From the NCBI GenBank assembly GCA_020161855.1, contig JAIUNJ010000002.1, forward strand, positions 186,001-250,000: 64,000 bases of DNA. Direction: 5' to 3'. Below are positions 8,488-18,347 of the stretch, in pieces. The notes beneath the pieces are model-generated. The model saw only the letters and a list, made by a program, of their open reading frames with translations. It had not been told where the DNA came from and did no database searches. Source of the DNA: Pseudomonadota bacterium. GTDB lineage: Bacteria; Pseudomonadota; Alphaproteobacteria; Rhizobiales; Aestuariivirgaceae. Position 1 is the first letter of the stretch. The number at the start of each line of letters is the position of its first letter. A program made the translations under genes and the position numbers.

Positions 8488-9493
8488 GCGATAGAACATG
8501 GATGTGCCACAGGGCGAGCGCGACGATAACGAGCGCGCCGCCCTGGTGCATCAGGGCGATGCCGAGCGGCACCTGCATCAGGATGGTGAGGATGCCCAAG
8601 AGAAGCTGCAGGCAGAGCCCCGCAAAGAGCAGCCATGACGTGGCAAGGCCTGTGCGCCAGGCATTGACCAGTGCTGCCAGGAAAATCACATAGGCCAGCA
8701 GGCGGTGGTTGAACTGCAGGGTGAGCGCGTTCTCGAACAGGTTCTTCCAGCCGGGGCTCTGGCTGAACAGGCCACTGGGGACCAGCGCGCCATTCATCAG
8801 CGGCCAGGTGTAAGAGGCATGACCGGCATCGAGCCCGGCAACGAAGCCGCCAAGAGCCACCTGAAAGAAGACGAGCAGCAGCAGCGCGAGCGCCCATTTC
8901 AAGGCTGGTGAACCGGTCCAGCGACGCTGGGCGGCGAGGCCATAGATCGTCCAGACAACAGCAGCGAAAAGACCGAAGGCGAGCGCGAGATGGGCGGCGA
9001 GCCTGTACTGGCTGACATCGAGGCGCTCGCTGAGGCCCGAGGCCACCATATACCAGCCCAGCGCGCCCTGAAGGCCGCCCATGATGAAGATGAGAAAGAG
9101 GCGTGGCCAGAGGCGGCGCTGCACGCGCTTGGTGAGCACGAAAAAGACGAGCGGCAGGAAGAAGACAAGCCCGATGATCCGGCCGAGGAACCTGTGCGAC
9201 CATTCCCACCAGTAGATGAACTTGAATTCATCCAGGCTCATGCCCTTGTTCTGGATCTGATACTCGGGGATCTGCCGGTATTTCTCGAAGGCTTCGAGCC
9301 AGTGGGATTGATCGAGCGGCGGGATGGCGCCCAGCAAGGGCTGCCACTCGGTGATTGACAGGCCGCTGTCGGTGAGGCGCGTGGCACCACCGACGATGAC
9401 CATGCAGAAGATGAGAAAGGCAACGGCAATGAGCCAGGCCCGCACCAGCGGGTCGGCCTGGGCAAGATCAGCCTTCAGTGAGCCAGCATTCAT
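8456..9493 (-). CDS. ctaA: heme A synthase (COX15/CtaA)
   Basis: Converts heme O to heme A for aa3-type cytochrome oxidase. From ATG 9493 it encodes 345 aa with eight predicted helices, as in alphaproteobacterial CtaA (type 2). Conserved histidines sit in EWSHRFLGR, FNHRLLAY, the MHQGGA segment and near the C terminus (LWHIHV). The open frame extends to 9577, but the upstream 28 residues are not conserved-looking. It stands alone here, without ctaB or oxidase genes, and its 3' end lies antisense to the last 32 bases of metY. Confidence 0.94.
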   Translation of the reverse strand: MNAGSLKADLAQADPLVRAWLIAVAFLIFCMVIVGGATRLTDSGLSITEWQPLLGAIPPLDQSHWLEAFEKYRQIPEYQIQNKGMSLDEFKFIYWWEWSHRFLGRIIGLVFFLPLVFFVLTKRVQRRLWPRLFLIFIMGGLQGALGWYMVASGLSERLDVSQYRLAAHLALAFGLFAAVVWTIYGLAAQRRWTGSPALKWALALLLLVFFQVALGGFVAGLDAGHASYTWPLMNGALVPSGLFSQSPGWKNLFENALTLQFNHRLLAYVIFLAALVNAWRTGLATSWLLFAGLCLQLLLGILTILMQVPLGIALMHQGGALVIVALALWHIHVLSLTPAPVPDRR

Positions 9494-9600
9494 GGGGCCG
9501 GGATAATGCGCCTGCCCTGCCCCGGCAAGCGGCGGGAGGCCGCAGCGGCGCCATGCGCAAAGGCCCTGCATCTTCACCCGAACATGCTCTAAATGGAGCC

Positions 9601-9846
9601 ATGAACATCCGCGTCCGCAAACTCATCGGCACCTTCGCAATGCTGCTCTGGCTGATCGTCTATGCCCTCCTGGCCATGGGCGTGGGCGGCAACTACGTGG
9701 TGGGCCACGGCCTTCTCATCGAGCTCGGCTATTTCATCATCGCGGGCTTTGCCTGGCTGCCGCTTTCCATGCTGATCATCCGCTGGATGAGCAGGCCCGA
9801 TCCGGCCACACCGGATGACGACACGGCAGCAGACGGCGGGCGCTAG
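9601..9846 (+). CDS. DUF2842 small membrane protein
   Basis: An 82-aa protein with two predicted membrane helices, starting MNIRVRKLIG, the family hallmark of DUF2842, which is found in alphaproteobacteria. The ATG at 9601 has TGGAG upstream; an earlier in-frame codon at 9478 would add a non-conserved stretch. The tail is acidic (DDDTAADGG). Function unknown. Its last four bases overlap the stop of the convergent deacetylase gene. Confidence 0.82.
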   Translation: MNIRVRKLIGTFAMLLWLIVYALLAMGVGGNYVVGHGLLIELGYFIIAGFAWLPLSMLIIRWMSRPDPATPDDDTAADGGR

Positions 9847-10904
9847 CTGACGTTGACCTTGCGGAAGCCGTTGGCAAGTGTGGCGGGAAGGCCCGAAACA
9901 AGCGCCTCCAGATAGCGCACCTTCTGATATTTGCCTGACACCATGACACGGGGCAGCGCCTCGAGATGGCTTGCGTGCTCCGCGAAGACCACACCATGCC
10001 GGGTGGTGACGCCGCTCAGATAGCCCGCCTCCTTGCAGATCTCGAAATCGCGGGGACCTGCGTGGGCGACATTGCCGTAAGGATAGGCGAAGTGCTCGAT
10101 GGGCGTTTCCAGCTCCGCTGCGAGCCTTGCGCCCGACTCGATGATCTCGCGGCGGGCATCATCCTCGCTGAGCTTGATGACGGCATAGTGGTTGAGCGTG
10201 TGGGCGCCGATGCTGGCCAGCGGCTCGCGGCTCATCTCGCGCAACTGCTGCCAGTTCATGGCGGCAGCACGGCAGAGCGCATTGAGGTCAATGCCGTGAC
10301 GCTCGCAAAGCGCCCTGATCCAGTCGCGCTGCTCATACTCCGGCATGGCGTGGACAAGGGGAAACAGACGCTTCCAGGTTGCCCACTTCTCGGCGTCGGT
10401 CGCTGTCGGCAGGCGCAAGGCCTCGCCGCCCAGTTCCAGCGCAAGTTCATTGCCACTGCCAGCGATCACATGTTCCAGGCCGACCCACCACAATTCACAG
10501 GTGCCCTCGACGATGCGCGGCGCGGCAAAGACCGTGAACGGGCACTTGTGCCGCTTGAAGACCGGCATGGCGTGAACAAGATTGTCGAGGTAGCCGTCAT
10601 CCAGCGTGAAGACGGCGAAGGGTGTGGACGAAGGTTTTGCGGCCTGCATGCGGTGGCAGGCTTCGGTGAGCGAGAGAAACTGATAGCCCCAGCGCTTCAG
10701 GGCCGAAAGCATGTCATCGAGAAATTCCGGCGTGATCTCGAGATTGGCGTTGGGCGCGAAGCCCGTCTGATGGCCGCCGCCGGGGCGTACATGATGCAGG
10801 CAGAAGATCGCGCCCTGCCCGCGGAAGTAAGGCCCCAGAACAGTGCTGGCCCCTGAATAGTGCAGGACATCGAAACAGGTTTTCAGCAGGGCCGACTTTG
10901 ACAT
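9843..10904 (-). CDS. polysaccharide deacetylase (NodB fold)
   Basis: A 353-aa carbohydrate esterase family 4-type protein. The metal-binding motif appears as FTLDDGYLDN near residue 100 (TFDDG in the family), the HTLNHY motif near residue 215 supplies the usual histidines, and AYPYGN near 255 is motif 3. A typical role is N- or O-deacetylation of exopolysaccharide or an intermediate. No clear signal peptide is visible, so it may act in the cytoplasm or be membrane-associated. It follows the GumC-like gene in the leftward arm of the polysaccharide locus. Confidence 0.85.
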   Translation of the reverse strand: MSKSALLKTCFDVLHYSGASTVLGPYFRGQGAIFCLHHVRPGGGHQTGFAPNANLEITPEFLDDMLSALKRWGYQFLSLTEACHRMQAAKPSSTPFAVFTLDDGYLDNLVHAMPVFKRHKCPFTVFAAPRIVEGTCELWWVGLEHVIAGSGNELALELGGEALRLPTATDAEKWATWKRLFPLVHAMPEYEQRDWIRALCERHGIDLNALCRAAAMNWQQLREMSREPLASIGAHTLNHYAVIKLSEDDARREIIESGARLAAELETPIEHFAYPYGNVAHAGPRDFEICKEAGYLSGVTTRHGVVFAEHASHLEALPRVMVSGKYQKVRYLEALVSGLPATLANGFRKVNVS

Positions 10905-10959
10905 GCGCGCAGGTTCCTCGCAGAGCGGAAAAAGGCTAGCGGCGAAAACTTAACAAGCG

Positions 10960-13260
10960 TTAGCCGACGCGACGGGCCTCGGAGCCCTGAGCGCCGCTGG
11001 CCGGCTCGATCTTGACGAAAAGCGCATGTTCCAGACCCTGCTTCGACAGGGTGGCCGCTGCCGCCACGGCATCACGCTGGCGGCTCGGCGCTGCCAGCAG
11101 AATGCCACCATTGCAGCCGCGCACCAGGGCGGCGGTCTGCGGCGAGGCTTCGCCAGCATGGACGAGCACCACATCAAACATCTGCGCAAGAGCCCCGACA
11201 ATGGCCTCGATCCGGGCTGCGATCTGCCCCTGTGCCGTGGCATCGTCGCGCAATCCGAAGCGGATGATCCGGGCATCGGACTGCGGGTCACGCTGGACAA
11301 TATGGGTGAAATCAACGGCACCGGTGACGAGTTCACCGAGGCCCTCACCATTGTGGAGCGCCAGAAAATCCACGAGCGACGGGCGGCGCGCGGTGGCATC
11401 GACCAGCACCGTCTTCAGACCATTGGCCACGAGCTTGCGGGCGAGCGCCACGCTGACCATGGCCGCCTCATGACCGCCACCGATGCTCATGGCACAGAAA
11501 CTGCGGATGGCGCGTGCGCCCTGCAGATCGCTAACGGATGCCGCGATGCGGTTCACGGCATCGCTGATGCCCCGGCCGTCATGGGTGTCAGCAAGCAGCA
11601 CCTGCGCCTCGCTGAAGGATGGCGGGAAGGCCATGCTGGCGACAAGCTGCGGCATGGCAGGCACAATCGCCGACGCGGTTGCCATCGCGGGCGCCATGGC
11701 CGGTGCCGACGGACGGAAGTCAGGCACGAACATGGGATCAGGGAGATTCTGCAAGCGCGGGCGGCGCTCGCGCGGCGGACGCGCCGGATCGCCTTCGAAA
11801 GGTGCCGCGGCACGGCCAGCGAGGGCCATCATCTCAAGAAGGAAAGCAAGACCGAGACCAAGGCCGAGACCGGCAAAGGTCGTCAGCATCAAGGTCGGGC
11901 CGACCTTCGGGAAATAGGGAGCCGCAGCCGGCGTGGCAGTCTGGATGATGCGGGCATAGCCCGGCTGCAAGGAGCTTTCCTGGCGGGCGCTGGCGTCGGC
12001 ATAGCGCGACAGCATGTTCTCCAGCAGCGTGCGGTTGGCAGCGGCCTCACGCTCCAGCGCATTGAGCTTCACTTCATCCTGCAAGGCGCCGCCCTCGCGG
12101 CCCTTCAGCCGCTCAAGCTCGCCACGCAAGGTTTCAGCGCGGGCGGCAGCGACATTGGCCTCTTCATGGAGCGAGTCCACGATCTTGATGGCTTCGCGCC
12201 GGACCTGGCGATTGATATTGTCGATTTCCTGCTGGGCCGCCTTCATCTTCGGATGATTGGGCAGATAGGTGGCAGAGAGATCTGCTAGGCGGCGCTGCGC
12301 GGAAATCTGCTGCTGGCGCAAGGCGAGGATCAACGGCGAGCCCAGCACTTCCGACGAGGCATCGACCGAGCCTGTGGTGCGCAGCATGCGGGAAATGCCA
12401 TCGGCCTTGGCCTGAGCCTCCGACGCGGCCGCCTCAGCCAGCGTGATCTGCGAGTTGAGCTCCGAAATCTTCTGGACGCCGAGCGTGGCGGTCTGGCCCT
12501 TGAGCAATCCGGCATCAGCACGGAATTTCTCAACGGCGGCTTCGGAGTCCGACACCTTCTTGCGGAGATCGTCGATCTGGCTGCCCAGCCATTCGCGGGC
12601 GCGGTCATTCGCACCCGTATCGCGTTCACGCGTCGAGGTGACATAGGTCTCGGCCAGCGCATTGGCGAGCCGCGCGGCGGTCTCGGCATCTTCCGCCGTG
12701 TATTTGACGGCGATGACATTGGAGAGCGCAATCGGATAAACGGTTTTGCTGGCACTCAGTACGCGCAGCGCGCGCTGCTCTTCGGTCATCTTGCGCGGAT
12801 CGTCGGAGAAGCCGCTGGCAACGAGAAGCTTCTTCGCCGTGCCCATGCCCTTGGCCAGCGGATCGAATTGCGGCTTTCCGACCAGATTGAGATCACGCAG
12901 GATGCGGCGCGCGAGATCCTCGGAATCCAGCACAGCCACCTGGCTGGCAACAAACTGATCGGTGATACGGTCCGGGCGCAAATCCTGCTGGGCGCTGTTC
13001 GACTGGTCGAAGGGCGTGGCGAGGCTTTCGATGACGACGCGGGCCTCACTCTGATACTGCGGCTTGAAGACCTTGATGATGGCGAGGCCGCCGGCGATGC
13101 CCGCAACCAGGAAGAGGCCGATGAGCAGCCTGCGCCTCAAGGTGCCCTTGAGAACATCGAACATCGAGAAGGCGGCTGGTTCTGGTGCCAGCTGGTTCAT
13201 GACAATTTTTTCAGGTCCGGCAGATGGTTGGGATGGCGGTGACTCGCCTCTGCGCAGCAT
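10960..13260 (-). CDS. GumC/Wzc-type polysaccharide co-polymerase
   Basis: A 766-aa inner-membrane chain-length/export protein: Wzz domain with helix 1 near residue 45 (LLIGLFLVAGIAGG), a long periplasmic coiled-coil region (residues 200–420), helix 2 near 455, a Pro/Ala-rich linker, and a C-terminal domain with the fold of bacterial tyrosine kinases. That domain is degenerate: the Walker A lysine and Ser/Thr are replaced (IGGGHEAAM, about residue 595), Walker A' is VDATARRPS (about 620), Walker B reads VLVHAG (about 699), and there is no Tyr cluster at the end. Kinase activity is therefore unlikely. An alternative ATG lies at 13200; neither start has a good ribosome site. Confidence 0.88.
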   Translation of the reverse strand: MLRRGESPPSQPSAGPEKIVMNQLAPEPAAFSMFDVLKGTLRRRLLIGLFLVAGIAGGLAIIKVFKPQYQSEARVVIESLATPFDQSNSAQQDLRPDRITDQFVASQVAVLDSEDLARRILRDLNLVGKPQFDPLAKGMGTAKKLLVASGFSDDPRKMTEEQRALRVLSASKTVYPIALSNVIAVKYTAEDAETAARLANALAETYVTSTRERDTGANDRAREWLGSQIDDLRKKVSDSEAAVEKFRADAGLLKGQTATLGVQKISELNSQITLAEAAASEAQAKADGISRMLRTTGSVDASSEVLGSPLILALRQQQISAQRRLADLSATYLPNHPKMKAAQQEIDNINRQVRREAIKIVDSLHEEANVAAARAETLRGELERLKGREGGALQDEVKLNALEREAAANRTLLENMLSRYADASARQESSLQPGYARIIQTATPAAAPYFPKVGPTLMLTTFAGLGLGLGLAFLLEMMALAGRAAAPFEGDPARPPRERRPRLQNLPDPMFVPDFRPSAPAMAPAMATASAIVPAMPQLVASMAFPPSFSEAQVLLADTHDGRGISDAVNRIAASVSDLQGARAIRSFCAMSIGGGHEAAMVSVALARKLVANGLKTVLVDATARRPSLVDFLALHNGEGLGELVTGAVDFTHIVQRDPQSDARIIRFGLRDDATAQGQIAARIEAIVGALAQMFDVVLVHAGEASPQTAALVRGCNGGILLAAPSRQRDAVAAAATLSKQGLEHALFVKIEPASGAQGSEARRVG

Positions 13261-13282
13261 TCAGCGGTTATGGTAACGATTT

Positions 13283-13316
13283 GCTTAACGCTGCCGGAGC
13301 CCTGCCGCGGTTAAGC
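13283..13316. promoter_or_regulatory. inverted repeat between divergent EPS operons
   Basis: GCTTAAC (13283–13289) and GTTAAGC (13310–13316) form 7-bp arms 20 bp apart in the 140-bp gap between the GumC-like gene and the Wza-like gene. Its position fits an operator or regulator site shared by both arms of the polysaccharide locus. No recognised regulator consensus. Confidence 0.35.
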
Positions 13317-13400
13317 GATTATTCACCATAAGTGCATAGGTTCGGCCACGTGGGCGGCCTGTTTCGGCCTGCCCTTCCCGTGAGTTTGAGACAGTTCAGT

Positions 13401-14090
13401 ATGCGTTATTTGGCCCTTATCGTATGTGCGGTGTTGCTTCAGGCCTGTGCCAGTGCCTGGGAGAAAGACGCGCCTGCGTCCCTTCCAGGTGGCACAGGCA
13501 TCACCGTCAATGATGATGTCAGCATGGGCCCCGATGCCGTCTCCTCGGTCTCGCAGCTTCCCGATGCCAATCGCAAGGGCGCCATTCCTCCCTATGGCAC
13601 GCAGGGCGAAGCCGCTGCCTATGAATACAAGACAGGCTACCGTGTCGGTGCAGGCGACAAGCTGAACATCCGCGTGGCCGGTGAGGCCGACCTGACCGGT
13701 GAATATGTGGTCGATCCGACCGGCATGCTCTCGATGCCCTATGTCAATTCCGTTGCCGTTGCCGGGATGACCACGGGTGAAATCGAGCGGCTGGTGATCA
13801 CACGCCTGCAGGATGGCTTCCTGCGCGATCCCAAGGTTTCCGTGCAGGCCGTCAACCTGCGGCCCTTCTACATCATGGGTGAAGTAACGACCGGCGGCAG
13901 CTTCCCCTATCAGGGCGGGCTCACCGTGCAGCAGGCCATCGCCATCGCCGGCGGCTACAGCGCCCGCGCCGATCATGGCGAAGTGCTGATCACCCGGCGC
14001 AACGCCAAGGGCACGCTCACCTACAAGGTGCCCGTCACCACGCAGGTCTATCCCGGCGACATCGTGTTCATCCGCGAACGCTGGTTCTGA
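13401..14090 (+). CDS. polysaccharide export lipoprotein, Wza/ExoF-like
   Basis: A 229-aa outer-membrane export channel component. The ATG at 13401 gives a signal peptide with lipobox LLQAC (Cys 16). The poly-export domain starts at YRVGAGDKLNIRVAGE (about residue 75) and an SLBB-like domain follows (FYIMGEVTTGGSFPYQGGLTVQQAI, about 155–180). It lacks the long C-terminal part of E. coli Wza, as is usual for alphaproteobacterial versions. First gene of the rightward arm and natural partner of the divergent GumC-like protein. Confidence 0.9.
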   Translation: MRYLALIVCAVLLQACASAWEKDAPASLPGGTGITVNDDVSMGPDAVSSVSQLPDANRKGAIPPYGTQGEAAAYEYKTGYRVGAGDKLNIRVAGEADLTGEYVVDPTGMLSMPYVNSVAVAGMTTGEIERLVITRLQDGFLRDPKVSVQAVNLRPFYIMGEVTTGGSFPYQGGLTVQQAIAIAGGYSARADHGEVLITRRNAKGTLTYKVPVTTQVYPGDIVFIRERWF

Positions 14091-14102
14091 AGGTTCTTTC
14101 CG

Positions 14103-15197
14103 GTGCGCATCATTCACGTCTTCCGCAGCCCTGTCGGCGGCCTCTTCCGCCATGTGCGCGATCTCGCCCAGGCGCAATCCGCCGATGGCCACAAGGTCGG
14201 CATCATCTGTGATTCAACATCGGGCGGCGTCATCGCCAAGGGACTGCTCGACGAAACCAGCCAGCATTGCGCGCTGGGCGTCACCACCTTCCCGATCGGC
14301 CGCCTGCCCTCGCCCAACGATGTCCGGCTTCTTTCATCGGTACGGAACGCGGTGCGCAAGATCGGCGCCGACGTGCTGCATGGCCATGGCGCCAAAGGCG
14401 GCCTGCATGCCCGCATGGCAGGCCCGCCACTCGGCATTCCCTCAGTCTACACCCCGCATGGCGGCAGCCTGCACTACCGCTGGAACAATCCGGTGGGAGC
14501 ACTCTTTCTCGGCACCGAACGCTATCTCGCGCATCGGGGCAGCGGCTGCGTCTTTGTCTGCGAATTCGAGAAGCGGCTGTTCTCCGAAAAGATCGGCCTC
14601 GCCGGAAGGCCCTCGGCGGTGGTGCATAATGGCCTGTGGCCCGAAGAATTCACGCCGGTGACACCGGCGGCCAACGCCAAGGATCTGCTCTTTGTCGGCG
14701 AAGTCCGCCACATGAAGGGCATCGACATCCTGCTCGAGGCCATCCACCGCCTTACGCCGCAACGCCGCTTGTCGCTCGCCATTGTCGGCGACGGGCCGGA
14801 GATGGAGAACTACCGTCAGCTTGCCGCAAAGCTCGGCCTTTCCGACCGGGTAAGCTTTGAGGGCCGCAAGCCCATTCGCGATGCTTTCCCGCTCGGCAAG
14901 ATGATGATTGTGCCATCGCGCAACGAGTCATTTCCTTATGTCGTGCTTGAGGCCATCGCCGCCCGCATACCCCTGATTGCAACATCGGTCGGAGGCATCG
15001 CAGAAGTTCTGCCTGCCGAATTCCGCATCGCGAAGCCGGATGTGACCTTGCTCGCCGACAAGATCAGCGAGATGCTGGCCGACATCGAAAAAACCCGCGC
15101 AAAGTCGGGCGCCCTTGCGAAGGATGTGCAGGCGCGCTTCTCCGTGAGCAACATGGCGCGCAACGTGACGCGCTTCTACGAGACGCTCAAAGTCTGA
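14103..15197 (+). CDS. glycosyltransferase family 4
   Basis: A 364-aa GT-B fold retaining glycosyltransferase. The N-terminal PVGGLFRHVRDL and HGHGAKGG segments are acceptor-side loops; the donor-site region is LLFVGEVRHMKGIDILLEA (about residue 200) and EAIAARIPLIATSVGGIAEVL (about 285–305), with the E-x7-E region intact. The start is a GTG at 14103, 12 bases after the Wza-like gene. It probably adds a sugar to the lipid-linked repeat unit on the cytoplasmic face; donor and acceptor unknown. Confidence 0.9.
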   Translation: MRIIHVFRSPVGGLFRHVRDLAQAQSADGHKVGIICDSTSGGVIAKGLLDETSQHCALGVTTFPIGRLPSPNDVRLLSSVRNAVRKIGADVLHGHGAKGGLHARMAGPPLGIPSVYTPHGGSLHYRWNNPVGALFLGTERYLAHRGSGCVFVCEFEKRLFSEKIGLAGRPSAVVHNGLWPEEFTPVTPAANAKDLLFVGEVRHMKGIDILLEAIHRLTPQRRLSLAIVGDGPEMENYRQLAAKLGLSDRVSFEGRKPIRDAFPLGKMMIVPSRNESFPYVVLEAIAARIPLIATSVGGIAEVLPAEFRIAKPDVTLLADKISEMLADIEKTRAKSGALAKDVQARFSVSNMARNVTRFYETLKV

Positions 15198-15312
15198 GCA
15201 TTTACCACCTGTTCACCATGCCCGGGGTGCCTGCGGCTCGCGCCTCCTGACGGCTCGCCGCTTGCTGCGCCGAAGGCGAGACAGCCTGTGCTGTTTCGAA
15301 TTGGTGCATTGC

Positions 15313-16839
15313 ATGAAATACCGGACCAGCGTCAGCACGGACCTTGCCCGCGTCGTCGATCTCGAAGCGCTTGCGCAGGCGACGCCCGCCGAAGCACGCG
15401 AGAAGATCATCCATCAGTTGCCGGATGAACCCTTCGTCGCCCCGCAGGTTGCAGCCGCGCTGATCCGCATGACGGAGACCGTGCTTGTCGCCGCCGTCGC
15501 GCTTGCGCAGCTCTCCTTCTATCCAGGCGTATCGCAGATGGAACCGCTCTGGTTCTATGCAGCCATCATCGGCGGCGTCGCCATCGCCTACCCCGTCGTG
15601 CTCCGCGTCCTCGGATTCTATCATCTGTCGCAACTTCTCAATCCGCTGCGTGCCCTGCCCGCCATCGTGCTGGTCTGGGCCGGCCTGCTGGCCCTCACCG
15701 CTTTCGGAATCCTGATCAGCAAGACCGGGCACAATCTTTCGCGCGGCTGGTTCTTTGCCTGGAGCCTCTCCGGCCTGGGCTGGGCCATTGCCGTGCGCTT
15801 TGGCATTGCAGCCGTGGTGCGCCGCCTGAACACGCGCGGCCAATTCAACCGCCGCGCCATTCTGGTGGGCGGTGGCGAAGCCGCAGCGCACGTGATCGCC
15901 ACGCTGAAAAACTCCCATGACACCGGCATCTCGCTTCTCGGCATCTTCGACGACAGGAGCGACGAGCGGACGCCCCGTGAAACCTCGGGGCTTCACAAGC
16001 TCGGAACCACTGCCGACCTGATCAGCTTCGTGCGCCGCACGCGCATCGACACGCTGATCGTCACGCTTCCGGTTTCGGCGGAAGCGCGCCTGGTCGAGAT
16101 CGTGAACAAGCTCTGGGTGCTCCCTGTCGACATCAGGCTGAGCGCACAAGGCCAGAGGCTTCACTACCGGCCGCGGGCCTATTCCTACATCGGCAACCTG
16201 GCCCTGCTCGATCTCTTCGACCGGCCGCTCGGCGACTGGGGGCCACTCATCAAGTCGGTCGAAGACAAGATCATTGCCAGCCTGGCGCTCGTCCTTCTCA
16301 GCCCCGTGCTCGCCGCCGTGGCACTCGCTGTGAAGCTTGACAGCAAGGGGCCGGTGTTCTTCCGGCAGAAGCGTTATGGTTTCAACAACGAGCTGATCGA
16401 GGTCTTCAAGTTCCGCTCCATGTACCACAACCAGGCGGACGCCGATGCGCGGCGCCTCGTCACCAAGGGCGATCCGCGCGTCACCCGCGTCGGCGCCTTC
16501 ATCCGCAAGACAAGCCTCGATGAACTGCCACAGCTCATCAACGTGCTGCGCGGCGAACTCTCGCTTGTCGGTCCCCGTCCGCACGCCACGAAGGCCTCGG
16601 CTGCAGGTTCACTCTACGAGAATGTGGTGGACAGCTATTTCGCGCGCCACAAGGTGAAACCGGGCATCACCGGCTGGGCTCAGATCAACGGCTGGCGCGG
16701 GGAAACGGACACAGCCGAGAAGATCGAACGGCGCGTCGAGCATGACCTCTACTACATCGACAACTGGTCACTGAGCTTCGACCTCTACATCCTGGCCCGT
16801 ACGCCGTTCGCGCTGCTCAAGGGTGAGAACGCTTACTGA
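15313..16839 (+). CDS. polyprenyl glycosylphosphotransferase (WcaJ/ExoY type)
   Basis: Starts repeat-unit assembly by moving a sugar-1-phosphate to undecaprenyl phosphate. The 508 aa comprise several N-terminal helices (residues 45–175), a central Rossmann-like CoA_binding_3 domain ([17 protein letters not shown], about 195) and the C-terminal catalytic domain: [38 protein letters not shown] and [12 protein letters not shown]. The ATG at 15313 is preferred to a TTG at 15262. The sugar (glucose or galactose) cannot be fixed from the motifs. Confidence 0.94.
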   Translation: MKYRTSVSTDLARVVDLEALAQATPAEAREKIIHQLPDEPFVAPQVAAALIRMTETVLVAAVALAQLSFYPGVSQMEPLWFYAAIIGGVAIAYPVVLRVLGFYHLSQLLNPLRALPAIVLVWAGLLALTAFGILISKTGHNLSRGWFFAWSLSGLGWAIAVRFGIAAVVRRLNTRGQFNRRAILVGGGEAAAHVIATLKNSHDTGISLLGIFDDRSDERTPRETSGLHKLGTTADLISFVRRTRIDTLIVTLPVSAEARLVEIVNKLWVLPVDIRLSAQGQRLHYRPRAYSYIGNLALLDLFDRPLGDWGPLIKSVEDKIIASLALVLLSPVLAAVALAVKLDSKGPVFFRQKRYGFNNELIEVFKFRSMYHNQADADARRLVTKGDPRVTRVGAFIRKTSLDELPQLINVLRGELSLVGPRPHATKASAAGSLYENVVDSYFARHKVKPGITGWAQINGWRGETDTAEKIERRVEHDLYYIDNWSLSFDLYILARTPFALLKGENAY

Positions 16840-16935
16840 GCGTGAATGCGGGAAGGCCGGGCGGATAACGTCCCGTTAACCTCCCTTGTTTACGAGTTGG
16901 AAAGAACTCCATCCCTGCAGGCCTGAACCGCACCA

Positions 16936-18219
16936 ATGACTTCGAGCGCCATCAGTGTGCCGCCCTACCTGAGCTGGTTCTCCATGGACCGTCTGCGGGC
17001 CTTTCTGGTGGCGATGATCTTCATCAGCTCGTTCTACGTCAAATTCGAACCGGCACCGCCAGACCTGTTCTTCCTGATCGCCTTCCTCGCCTGCATCGGC
17101 GGCGGCCTGCGCTTCAGCCCGGCGATCTTCCCGCTCTTCCTGATGCTGCTGATCTACAATCTGGCCTGCCTCGTCAGTTGGCTGCTGGTGCCCTACGACG
17201 TGCTCGAAGGCGAACAGTTCCTGATCGGTCTTGCCTACACGACGGCCTCAGGCTTCTTCTTTGCGGCCTATCTTTCAGCCGATCCGATGCCGCGCTACAG
17301 GCTGATCATCAAGGCCTACTGGATCGGGGCGACGATCGGGGCCATTCTCGGGCTCTACAGCTACATCGTGCCCTTCAATACCCTGCTGCCGGCTTTCGGC
17401 GGCCGCGCGCTTGGCGGCTACAAGGACCCCAACGTCTATTCTACATGGCTGGTGCTGCCTGCCGTCACCCTGCTGCAGGCCCTGGTCATCGGCACAGTCA
17501 AGCCGCGGCTCATCACTGTGCTTTCGTGCCTTGCTATCTTTGCCGCATTGTTCCTGGCCTTTTCGCGTGGTGCCTGGATCAACGCCATTGTCGCAACGGC
17601 AATCACGGTCACTCTCTCCTTCGCGCTTTCGCCAAGCCAGCAACTGCGCCTGCGCGTTATCTCCGCTTCGGTGCTCGGCGTCATCGCCTGCGCCGTCGGC
17701 CTCATCATTCTCCTGTCAATTCCCCAAACCCGCGACCTGTTTCTCGACCGCTTCACGCTGGTGAAGAACTATGATGCCGGCGAGACCGGCCGCTTCGGCA
17801 ACCAGCTCAACTCCATCCCGATGCTGATGGGCCTGCCCTTTGGCTTTGGTCCCTACCAGTTCGGCGGCATCTTCGGACTGGCCCCGCACAACACCTTCCT
17901 CAACTCCTTTGCCTCCGGTGGCTGGGTGGGTGGCGTGGTCTTCCTGCTGTTCACGCTCAGCAACTTCATCATCGGCTTCAAGACCATTGTTGTGCGCAGC
18001 CCCTTCCAGCCACAATCCATTGCCGTCTTTGCCTGTCTCATCGGCGTCACCATCCAGGGCATCCAGATCGACATGGAGCATTGGCGCCACTTCTACTGGA
18101 TGACCGGCATTCTCTGGGGTTTCTTTGCCGCGACCTACGACTATGGCCGCAGACCGGCCACGCCCGCGGAGATTGCCGAGGCCTGGAACTCGCCCGTGGC
18201 CCGAGGCGCATCCAGATGA
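16936..18219 (+). CDS. O-antigen ligase/polymerase family (Wzy-like)
   Basis: A 427-aa membrane protein with about ten to twelve predicted helices and a large periplasmic loop near residues 265–320, the layout of Wzy/WaaL proteins. GGYKDPNVYSTWLVLP near 160 and AFSRGAWINAIVA near 205 resemble the O-antigen ligase family core. Between a glycosylphosphotransferase and a flippase it most likely polymerises the exopolysaccharide repeat units in the periplasm. A short GAGTT/AACTC stem lies just upstream. Confidence 0.82.
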   Translation: MTSSAISVPPYLSWFSMDRLRAFLVAMIFISSFYVKFEPAPPDLFFLIAFLACIGGGLRFSPAIFPLFLMLLIYNLACLVSWLLVPYDVLEGEQFLIGLAYTTASGFFFAAYLSADPMPRYRLIIKAYWIGATIGAILGLYSYIVPFNTLLPAFGGRALGGYKDPNVYSTWLVLPAVTLLQALVIGTVKPRLITVLSCLAIFAALFLAFSRGAWINAIVATAITVTLSFALSPSQQLRLRVISASVLGVIACAVGLIILLSIPQTRDLFLDRFTLVKNYDAGETGRFGNQLNSIPMLMGLPFGFGPYQFGGIFGLAPHNTFLNSFASGGWVGGVVFLLFTLSNFIIGFKTIVVRSPFQPQSIAVFACLIGVTIQGIQIDMEHWRHFYWMTGILWGFFAATYDYGRRPATPAEIAEAWNSPVARGASR

Positions 18220-18347
18220 CGGCTGCCGTCAGGACGCCCCTCTTCACCTGCCCGCCGGCGACAGCCGCGAATGGCAGGTTTTCCTTAAGCAACAACAGCA
18301 AGCTGCATGGACCTCGATGCAATTTCAGGCCAAGGGCCGTCTGAGTC

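Noticed and set aside
11026..12288. 420-codon plus-strand frame opposite the GumC-like gene
   Set aside because: His/Arg/Gly-rich shadow; the minus-strand gene has Wzz and kinase-like domains.
15202..16584. 460-codon minus-strand frame opposite the glycosylphosphotransferase
   Set aside because: Acidic/His-rich shadow of a gene with full catalytic motifs.
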